NCBI GenBank assembly: GCA_963742725.1
Contig: CAVUMX010000001.1
Coordinates: forward strand, 1,426,001-1,490,000
Length of the DNA: 64,000 nucleotides
Direction of reading: 5' to 3'
From: CAVVAL01 sp963742725
GTDB lineage: Bacteria > Actinomycetota > Actinomycetes > Mycobacteriales > Cryptosporangiaceae
Position 1 is the first letter of the stretch, and each line of letters opens with the position of its first letter. Under the pieces are notes generated by a model that was given only the letters and a program-made list of their open reading frames with translations, had not been told where the DNA came from and made no database searches. A program made the translations under genes and the position numbers. Below are positions 42,185 to 48,465 of this stretch, piece after piece.

Positions 42185-42996
42185 CAGCCCATCCCTCCGT
42201 ACTGGCCACCGGTCACCGGAATCGTCACACCCGAGACGAAATCACTGTCGGGACTCGCGAGGAACGCGTGCACCGCCGCGATGTCCTCCGGACGGCCAGC
42301 GCGTCCGACCGCGATCATGCCGACCGCCAGCTGCCGCATCGCCTCAGGGACACCCAGTTCGTCGCCCTCGCCCTTCGCCGCCGTCAGCCGGGTCTCGATG
42401 AAGCCCGGCGCGACCGCGTTGACGTTGATCCCGAACGGGCCCAGTTCGCGGGCCAGCGTCTTCGTCGTCGCGATCACCGCACCCTTGGCGGCCGTGTAGT
42501 TGAACTGGCCCGGGTTGCCGGTCAGCGCGGCGACGCTGGAGGTCAGGACGATCTTGCGGTGGTACGCCGGGTGACCGTTCTGTGCCATCTCCTCTTTGGC
42601 CTTGGCGCGCATGTAGCCGACGGCCGCGAGCGACGCGTGGAACGCCGTCCGGAGGTTCACGTCCATGACCAGGTCGAACGTCTCGTCGTCCAGGTTGTGG
42701 AACATCTTGTCGCGGGTGATGCCCGCATTGTTGATCAGGATGTCCAGGCCGCCATGGGCTTCGACGGTCTCGCGCACCATGTCCTTGGCGAACGCGAGAT
42801 CCGTGGTGCTGCCGACGCTCACGGTGACCTTGCTATCCCCCGTGGCGATCAGATCGGCGGTCTCCTGAGCGGGCTCCGCGTCGACGTCGTTCACCACGAC
42901 CGTCGCGCCCTCGCTCGCCAGCCTGACGGCCGTCGCGCGGCCGATCCCCCGCCCGCCGCCGGTCACGATCGCGACCCGTCCGTCCAACCTGCCCAC
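42184..42996 (-). CDS. Short-chain dehydrogenase/reductase, 3-oxoacyl-reductase-like
   Basis: A 270-residue classical SDR. It has the cofactor motif TGGGRGIGRATA, Asp/Val-type NVNDVD after beta 2 (VVVNDVDAEPAQETA), NNAG at the end of beta 4, catalytic Ser (LTSSVAALTG) and YTAAK (FNYTAAKGAVIATTKTLA). The C-terminus FVSGVTIPVTGGQYGG is typical. It starts at GTG with GGAGG 5 nt upstream. First gene of the SDR-hadA-hadB-M1 operon, so reduction and dehydration of 3-oxoacyl chains could be sequential. Could also act on steroid or polyketide-like substrates. Confidence 0.85.
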   Translation of the reverse strand: MGRLDGRVAIVTGGGRGIGRATAVRLASEGATVVVNDVDAEPAQETADLIATGDSKVTVSVGSTTDLAFAKDMVRETVEAHGGLDILINNAGITRDKMFHNLDDETFDLVMDVNLRTAFHASLAAVGYMRAKAKEEMAQNGHPAYHRKIVLTSSVAALTGNPGQFNYTAAKGAVIATTKTLARELGPFGINVNAVAPGFIETRLTAAKGEGDELGVPEAMRQLAVGMIAVGRAGRPEDIAAVHAFLASPDSDFVSGVTIPVTGGQYGGMG

Positions 42997-43352
42997 ACAT
43001 GCCTCCCGGTGTCGGTACCTGACTGGAACCTACCGGCCCCGTACGAGTCGCGGGCTGTGGCAATTCCACTAGAACCCGTTTCGAAGTCGCTGGTCGAGCG
43101 AGGCGTGTTCCAGGCGGCGATCCGGCAAGGCGGAGGTTCGTCCGGATACGTTTTCTTGTATCCGGTTGGAGCGACAACGCCGCCGGGCGTCGTCTGGGAC
43201 GCGGCGCAGCCGGCAGGGTGACTTCGAGGAGGCCCTTGTTCATGCGCAGGCTGTAGTCAGACGATGAGTCGGAATAACGACAGTTGGGGGGCATTCCACG
43301 CCGATACAGTCAACGGCCGAAGCACGCAAACAGCAATGTGCAGGGGTAACCG
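42997..43352. other. Divergent intergenic region between the SDR operon and the regulator array
   Basis: This 356-nt region separates the minus-strand SDR operon from the plus-strand regulator array and must hold both promoters. No open frame with a ribosome binding site was found. A possible plus-strand -10, TACAGT (43305-43310), has only a poorly spaced TTGGGG upstream. AGGGG lies 7-8 nt before the first array start. No strong hairpin or repeat was noticed. Confidence 0.5.
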
Positions 43353-44351
43353 ATGGGTAGCAGCGAGCACACCCAGCCTCTCGCCGGCCTCGTCAGCGAG
43401 GAGGCGGAGCGCCTGTACGGGCGCCTGCTCACGGCCGGGTGGCTGGAGATCGGTACCGACGTCAGCGAGGAAAGTGTCGCGTCGGGAGCAGCCCGAGAAC
43501 TCCTCGACGCCCGTGTGGCCTACAACTCTCCGCTGAACGACGGCCGGCTGAGACCGGTGCGGCAAGCCGCAGCGCTCCAGCTCCTCCTCTCGACGCGCAA
43601 CAAAGAGATCACGGCAAAACAACAACAGATCGCCACCGGTTGGCAGCTTCTCGACGAGATTCTCAGCGTCGCCGCCACAGGCAACCTGCCGAACGGCTCG
43701 GATGATTGCCACCTCGTCGAGGTAGTCAGCGGGCTGGAGACCGTCCACAAGATTTCCATCGACCTGCAGCACTCCGTACGGCGCGAGCTGCTTGGTCTGG
43801 CGCTGAACACCTCCACCCTCACCGGCTTGGCCGAAGAGCAGCTCGTTACACCGCCGGAGCCGATCGTCACGAAGGGTGGAAGGTTCCGGATGATCTACGA
43901 CGGTGCCTTCGCGGCCCACAAGGTCGGGGCCAGGCTCATCGAGCTATCCGTGGCCGGTGGCGAGGAGGCGCGGATCCGCGCTCAACTGCCGCTGAAGATG
44001 CTCCACGTCGACGACACAGTCGCCCTCGTCGCACTCACCGGCACCGGCATTGACGGATCGCTGGTCGTCCACTCACCCCATCTGCTTGCTGCGCTGCGAG
44101 AATGGTTCGAACTGCTGTGGAACGACCCGGCGACAACACCGGTGCAAGGAACCAACGACGAAGGGCTGAGCTCCGCCCAGCGTCACGTCATGCGACTCAT
44201 GTCGTCAGGGCTGAGCGACGAGGCGATCGCCAAGGCGTCCGGCATGAGCGTCCGGACTGTCCGCCGCCACATCACCGCGATCATGGAAAGCCTCGGCGTC
44301 ATGAGCCGCTTCGCCGCCGGCGCGACCGCCGCCAAACGGGGCTGGATCTGA
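43353..44351 (+). CDS. TrmB-like/LuxR-type HTH regulator, array copy A
   Basis: A 332-residue predicted transcription factor. Residues ~10-95 (PLAGLVSEEAERLYGRLLTA and onward) resemble the N-terminal winged-helix of TrmB-type regulators but the recognition helix is poorly preserved. Then come a helical linker (LLLSTRNKEITAKQQQIATG), a central sensor-like domain (GGRFRMIYDGAFAAHKVGAR ... LKMLHVDDTVALVAL) of the type found in Streptomyces TrmB/LuxR hybrids, and a C-terminal LuxR/GerE HTH (LSDEAIAKASGMSVRTVRRH). It ends FAAGATAAKRGWI, shared by all copies. First gene of the array; next copy starts 3 nt after its stop. Confidence 0.85.
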   Translation: MGSSEHTQPLAGLVSEEAERLYGRLLTAGWLEIGTDVSEESVASGAARELLDARVAYNSPLNDGRLRPVRQAAALQLLLSTRNKEITAKQQQIATGWQLLDEILSVAATGNLPNGSDDCHLVEVVSGLETVHKISIDLQHSVRRELLGLALNTSTLTGLAEEQLVTPPEPIVTKGGRFRMIYDGAFAAHKVGARLIELSVAGGEEARIRAQLPLKMLHVDDTVALVALTGTGIDGSLVVHSPHLLAALREWFELLWNDPATTPVQGTNDEGLSSAQRHVMRLMSSGLSDEAIAKASGMSVRTVRRHITAIMESLGVMSRFAAGATAAKRGWI

Positions 44352-44354
44352 TCT

Positions 44355-45338
44355 ATGGACGCCCAGGACCGACAGCTCGCCGGCCTAGTCAGCGACGAGG
44401 CCGAGCGCCTGTACGCGCGACTCGCCGCCGCCGGCGGGCTCTACATCGGCGAGGGAGCTGAGCAGCTCAGCCTCGACAACAACGCGGTGCGGGAGCTCAC
44501 AGAAGCCAAGATCATCTTTCCTTCGCACAACGACCGTCTGATTCCCGTCGCCCGAGAAACCGCACTCCAACTTCTTCTGTCGAGGCAACACGCCGAGATA
44601 GCCAGAAGGCAGGAAGCCGCAGTCGCGGGTTGGAAGCAGCTCGACGCCATGCTGTCGGAGTCGAGAGGACCCACCGGCACAACTATCCGCGACGCCGGCG
44701 GGCTGGCCGACGTCATTGTCGGGCTCGATGAGCTGAACCATCTCTCGCACGAGCTGTACTACTCGACCGAACACGAACTCCTCGGACTGACCACTGGGCG
44801 GTTCAAGAGACCGATGGAGCTGCAGAAGGCAGTCACGCCGCCGCTGCCCGCCACGAGCCAGGGCGCGCGCTTCCGCATGATCTACGACTCGCAGATCGCG
44901 GCTCATCCGTTCGGCGCACAGCTCATCGCAGCGTCAGTCGAGACCGGGGAGGAAATCAGGATCCGGGAACAGCTTCCGCTGAAGATGCTTCATGTCGACG
45001 ACAAGGTCGCTCTCATTGCCCTGACCGATACAGCCGTCGACGGTTCGCTGCTCACCCGATCTCCGCTGCTACTCGCGGCGCTCCGCGAGTGGTTCGAGTA
45101 CATGTGGAAGGACGACAGCACGACAGCGATCTGCGACTCCGCCGACATTTCGCTGACGGTGCCCCAGCGCCATGTGCTCCGGCTGCTTTCGTCGGGAATG
45201 AGCGACGAGGCGATAGCTCGCGCATCCGGAATGAGCGTGCGGACGGTGCGGCGGCACGTCACGGCGATTCTCGACCAGCTCGGAGCAAGCAGCCGCTTCG
45301 CGGCCGGCGCGATGGCGTCCCGGCGTGGATGGATCTAG
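44355..45338 (+). CDS. TrmB-like/LuxR-type HTH regulator, array copy B
   Basis: A 327-residue paralogue of copy A with the same order of parts: QLAGLVSDEAERLYARLAAA at the N-terminus, RQHAEIARRQEAAVAGWKQL linker, GARFRMIYDSQIAAHPFGAQ and LKMLHVDDKVALIALTDTAV in the centre, and the HTH MSDEAIARASGMSVRTVRRH near the end, finishing ASRRGWI. The 3-nt spacing from copy A and no visible ribosome binding site of its own suggest translational coupling. Central domains of A and B are closer to each other than to C and D. Confidence 0.85.
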   Translation: MDAQDRQLAGLVSDEAERLYARLAAAGGLYIGEGAEQLSLDNNAVRELTEAKIIFPSHNDRLIPVARETALQLLLSRQHAEIARRQEAAVAGWKQLDAMLSESRGPTGTTIRDAGGLADVIVGLDELNHLSHELYYSTEHELLGLTTGRFKRPMELQKAVTPPLPATSQGARFRMIYDSQIAAHPFGAQLIAASVETGEEIRIREQLPLKMLHVDDKVALIALTDTAVDGSLLTRSPLLLAALREWFEYMWKDDSTTAICDSADISLTVPQRHVLRLLSSGMSDEAIARASGMSVRTVRRHVTAILDQLGASSRFAAGAMASRRGWI

Positions 45339-45341
45339 ACA

Positions 45342-45524
45342 GTGACGTACTCGAACCACACACCAGCCAGGTCCGTAGAACCGGACACTGGCGTCGAAGC
45401 CGCACGTCAGAGGCTGGTTTCGAGCGCGGTGAATGCCGAAAGGGGCACGCGAGCAGTGGTGATAGCCAGCAAGCGTGAACCACTCTCAGCCTGTGTGACG
45501 GCGTCCGACCAGGGCTGGATCTGA
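45342..45524 (+). pseudogene. Short frame between copies B and C, possible relic of an array copy
   Basis: A 60-codon frame begins with GTG 3 nt after copy B and its stop overlaps the copy C start (TGATG), so it is spaced like a member of the operon. Its last residues, SDQGWI, echo the C-terminal RRGWI of the array proteins, and VEAARQRLVSSAV vaguely recalls the start of their HTH, but the HTH core is not recognisable. It could be a heavily decayed copy after deletion, or a small unrelated coupling peptide. The similarity is too weak to decide. Confidence 0.35.
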
Positions 45525-46534
45525 TGCCGGCAAAACCTGACCACCGGTCTGATCCGCCTGGTGCCCTGGCCGGGCTGGTCAGCCCTGCGGCGGAACGGCT
45601 GTACCAGCGGATCATCGACAACGGTCTCATCCGCATGGGCACCGGTGACGGCGAGATCGACATGGACAGCTCAGCGGCGCATGAGCTGGCGGAGGCTGAC
45701 CTGCTCTACGGCGAGCCGACAGACGAGAACTACGTCCAGGCCGTCTCCGCCGGAGTCGCCCTGCAGCTGCTGGTGTCTCGTCGCCAGCAGGAGATCGTCA
45801 CAGCTCACAGCAGAGTGATCGCAGGGTGGCACAGGCTCGAATCGCTGCTACGCGCAGACAGTGAACTCTCATCCAGAGGCAACAACGGAGGTGACGATCT
45901 CGTGGAGATCGTCACAGATCGGTCGCTGGTTACCTCCCTCTCGGCAGAGCTCTATCTGAGCGCCCGCGACGAGATGTGCGCGACCAGTACCGGGTACTTC
46001 AGCGTCGGGCTGCGCGAACATCAAGTGCTGACACCGCCCCAGGCCGCACTGTTCAACGGAGCCACCTACCGCAACATCTACGACAACGTGTTCGCGTCCA
46101 GCCCTGCTGGGGCCTCGATCATCGAACAGTCCGTGCGAGCAGGCGAGCAGGCGCGCATCCGCATGTCCCTACCGACGAAAATGCTCCTGGTCGACCGTCG
46201 GATGGCATTGGTGGCGTTGACACCCACCGGCGTCGGAGGCGCAGCCGTGATCCGGTCACGACCGCTCCTGCTGTTGCTGCACGAATGGTTCAGCCTGGCC
46301 TGGGACGATCCTGCGACCACGGCGTTCGACACAGAGCCCGGCACCCCGCTCGGCGCGGCGCAACGCCGTGTCCTCCAGTTGCTGGCCATCGGCATGTCAG
46401 ACGATGCGATCGCCCAGTCGGCGGACATGAGCGTTCGGACGGTCCGCCGACATGTCTCGACAATCATGGACATGCTCGGCATCACCACACGCTTCGCCGC
46501 AGGTGTCGCTGCGACGAAGCGCGGCTGGATCTAG
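45524..46534 (+). CDS. TrmB-like/LuxR-type HTH regulator, array copy C
   Basis: A 336-residue paralogue: ALAGLVSPAAERLYQRIIDN N-terminus, helical RRQQEIVTAHSRVIAGWHRL linker, central GATYRNIYDNVFASSPAGAS and MLLVDRRMALVALTPTGVGG, HTH MSDDAIAQSADMSVRTVRRH, and C-terminus AATKRGWI. With copy D it shares a phrase absent from A and B (AELYLSARDEMCATSTGYF / AELYISARNELCATVTGHF), so C and D form a subgroup. The start is set by TGATG overlap with the preceding short frame. Confidence 0.85.
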   Translation: MPAKPDHRSDPPGALAGLVSPAAERLYQRIIDNGLIRMGTGDGEIDMDSSAAHELAEADLLYGEPTDENYVQAVSAGVALQLLVSRRQQEIVTAHSRVIAGWHRLESLLRADSELSSRGNNGGDDLVEIVTDRSLVTSLSAELYLSARDEMCATSTGYFSVGLREHQVLTPPQAALFNGATYRNIYDNVFASSPAGASIIEQSVRAGEQARIRMSLPTKMLLVDRRMALVALTPTGVGGAAVIRSRPLLLLLHEWFSLAWDDPATTAFDTEPGTPLGAAQRRVLQLLAIGMSDDAIAQSADMSVRTVRRHVSTIMDMLGITTRFAAGVAATKRGWI

Positions 46535-46550
46535 GCCGGGAAGAACTCAC

Positions 46551-47549
46551 ATGAGTAATCGACAACCCGACGTTTCTGACCCCCTCGCCGGCCTGATCAG
46601 TGCCGACGCGAGCAGCCTCTACGTCCGGCTGCTGAGATCTGGAGGTTTGCAGATAGGTCGCGGCGCCAATGAACTTGATCTAGACAGCGCGGCCGGACGA
46701 GAGCTCCACCAAGCCGGGCTGCTGTTCGGCGCCCCGCAGGACGCAGGTCTCGTCAAGGCCGTTGCCATGACCACCGCGATCCAACTGCTTCTCTCCCGCG
46801 CCCAAGCTGAGATCACGGTGTCCCACCGGACACTTCTGGCGGGCTGGAATGCGCTGGACGCGATACTCAGGTCTGCGAAAGACGAACCGGCCTCGGCGGC
46901 GTCGGAGAACGACGGCATCGAGATAGTCCGTGACAAGGCCAAGATTTCGGCGCTGTCCGCCGAGCTGTACATCAGCGCACGCAACGAACTCTGCGCGACG
47001 GTCACAGGGCACTTCCACAGCCCTCTTCAGAAGCACCAGCTACTGACTCCGCCCAAGACCTCACTTGCCACCGGCGCGAGATACCGCAGCATCTACGACA
47101 GCATGTTCGCCGGACACCCTGCCGGCGCGAGCATTATCGAGGCGTCTCGTCAGTCTGGCGAGGAGGTCCGGATCCGCTCGACATTGCCGACCAAGGTGCT
47201 GCTCATCGATGACCACACAGCTCTGGTCGCGCTAACCGAACCAGCGATCCATGCCTCCGCGATCGTGCGGTCGCCACCGTTTCTCGCCGTTCTGCGGGAC
47301 TGGTTCGAGATGCTCTGGGAAGACCCCGGCACATCTGGCCAAGGAGCAGAGCCCGACGACCAACTCACAGCGCCACAGCGCCGGATCCTACGGCTGCTCG
47401 CGAGCAGCATGTCTGATGACGCCATCGCTCGGGCCACCAACATGAGCGTGCGGACTGTCCGGCGGCATGTCACGACCATCCTCGAACAGCTCGGGGTTAG
47501 TACCCGCTTTGCCGCCGGCGCGGCCGCGGCACGACAAGGGTGGCTCTAA
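46551..47549 (+). CDS. TrmB-like/LuxR-type HTH regulator, array copy D
   Basis: A 332-residue paralogue starting MSNRQPDVSDPLAGLISADA; an in-frame extension of 33 codons upstream overlaps copy C and is rejected. GGGAAG lies about 10 nt before the ATG. Parts: RAQAEITVSHRTLLAGWNAL linker, GARYRSIYDSMFAGHPAGAS and VLLIDDHTALVALTEPAIHA centre, HTH MSDDAIARATNMSVRTVRRH, end AARQGWL. Its TAA overlaps the ATG of the truncated fifth copy (TAATG). Confidence 0.85.
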   Translation: MSNRQPDVSDPLAGLISADASSLYVRLLRSGGLQIGRGANELDLDSAAGRELHQAGLLFGAPQDAGLVKAVAMTTAIQLLLSRAQAEITVSHRTLLAGWNALDAILRSAKDEPASAASENDGIEIVRDKAKISALSAELYISARNELCATVTGHFHSPLQKHQLLTPPKTSLATGARYRSIYDSMFAGHPAGASIIEASRQSGEEVRIRSTLPTKVLLIDDHTALVALTEPAIHASAIVRSPPFLAVLRDWFEMLWEDPGTSGQGAEPDDQLTAPQRRILRLLASSMSDDAIARATNMSVRTVRRHVTTILEQLGVSTRFAAGAAAARQGWL

Positions 47550-47862
47550 TGTCGGACGAGTCGCGCATAGAGGATGGCGCCCTTGCCGGGTTGGTCGGCC
47601 GCGAGGCCGAGCAGTTGTACGCCCGTCTGCTGAGGGTCGGCGCGCTGGAGATAGGGACGAGTCCGGACCAGGTGAGCTGTCAGCGCCTCAGTTACAGATA
47701 CTCCGACTACTCGCGTCTGGCCTAGGCGACGACGCGGTCGCCCGCGCGTCTGGGATGAGCGTGCGGACCGTTCGACGACACGTCACAGCCATCCTCGAGC
47801 AGCTTGGTGTGACCAGCCGCTTCGCCGCCGGCGCGATGGCTACCCGCCGGGGTTGGATCTGA
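47549..47862 (+). pseudogene. Array copy E: internally deleted, frameshifted TrmB/LuxR regulator
   Basis: The first ~41 codons (MSDESRIEDGALAGLVGREA, then EQLYARLLRVGALEIGTSPDQ in two parts) match the N-termini of copies A-D. They are then joined directly to a normal HTH region (LSAPQLQILRLLASGLGDDA, VARASGMSVRTVRRH) that ends ATRRGWI, but in a different reading frame. About 230 codons of linker and central domain are missing. The 5' frame stops at 47725 after 58 codons. The HTH part is still intact and could be translated only by reinitiation or frameshifting. The simplest reading is a deletion pseudogene. Confidence 0.85.
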
Positions 47863-47880
47863 TCCGGCCCTAGACGTGCG

Positions 47881-47912
47881 AGAGGCGCCACCCGTAACCG
47901 GGTGACGCCTCT
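47881..47912. terminator. Bidirectional terminator between the array and rpmG
   Basis: AGAGGCGCCACCCG pairs with CGGGTGACGCCTCT (14 bp, one mismatch, TAAC loop) between the plus-strand array and the minus-strand rpmG, which converge here. Confidence 0.7.
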
Positions 47913-47928
47913 GGCGGAGAGTGTGGGA

Positions 47929-48093
47929 CTAGCGAGTCTCGCGGTGCGCCGTGTGCTGGTTGCACTTCGGGCAGTGCTTCTTGAACTCGAGCCGGTCCGG
48001 GTCGTTACGCCGGTTCTTCTTCGTGATGTAGTTCCTGTTCTTGCACTCCACGCAAGCCATGGTGATCTTCGGACGAACGTCGGTGGCGGCCAC
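47929..48093 (-). CDS. rpmG: 50S ribosomal protein L33
   Basis: 54 residues starting with GTG (VAATDVRPKITMACVECKNR) and containing NYITKKNRRNDPDRLEFKKH and CPKCNQHTAHRETR. Both CxxC pairs (CVEC, CPKC) are present, so this is the zinc-binding (C+) form that is replaced by zinc-free L33 under zinc limitation in other actinobacteria. Frame upstream of the GTG is open but belongs to spacer. In mycobacteria this gene is followed by hadABC; here the regulator array intervenes. Confidence 0.97.
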   Translation of the reverse strand: MAATDVRPKITMACVECKNRNYITKKNRRNDPDRLEFKKHCPKCNQHTAHRETR

Positions 48094-48201
48094 GGCGAAG
48101 TGCCTCTTTCGTACGGGGACAGAACAGGTCAGCGTGCAGTCTACCTCGGGGAGGTATGCACGACGAAACCGGGCGATCCCGTGAAGGACCGACCGATCCA
48201 G

Positions 48202-48275
48202 TAGCGGTGGCCGGACTTGAACCGGCGACACAGCGATTATGAGCCGCTTGCTCTACCAGGCTGAGCTACACCGCC
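48202..48275 (-). tRNA. metT: tRNA-Met (anticodon CAT)
   Basis: The 74-nt minus-strand sequence starts GGCGGTGTAGCTCAGCCTGG. Acceptor GGCGGTG/CACCGCT (with one G-U), anticodon arm AGCGG-CTCATAA-TCGCT with CAT, T arm GCCGG-TTCAAGT-CCGGC, discriminator A. The paired 1-72 position and lack of the GGG/CCC anticodon stem indicate an elongator rather than initiator tRNA. CCA is not encoded. Confidence 0.94.
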
Positions 48276-48323
48276 GCGACGAGCCGAGGCCCGTCAAGCA
48301 TGCCGGCACGGGACCGGCTTTGG

Positions 48324-48396
48324 AGCCCCCTTACGGAATCGAACCGTAGACCTTCTCCTTACCATGGAGACGCTCTGCCGACTGAGCTAAGGGGGC
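48324..48396 (-). tRNA. thrT: tRNA-Thr (anticodon GGT)
   Basis: The 73-nt minus-strand sequence starts GCCCCCTTAGCTCAGTCGGC. It has acceptor GCCCCCT/AGGGGGC, anticodon arm TCTCC-ATGGTAA-GGAGA with GGT, T arm TACGG-TTCGATT-CCGTA and discriminator T. It precedes tRNA-Met, matching the thrT-metT-rpmG order of mycobacteria. Confidence 0.94.
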
Positions 48397-48465
48397 CGGA
48401 GCGAGGATGAGGTTACACGGTCCGTGGCCCCTCGCGCGAATCGGCACCCCCGCCCGTCGCAGGCG

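Noticed and set aside
48202..48396. tRNA-Met/tRNA-Thr as an integration site for a genomic island
   Set aside because: No direct repeat of a tRNA 3' end and no integrase nearby; the tRNAs are in their conserved place before rpmG.
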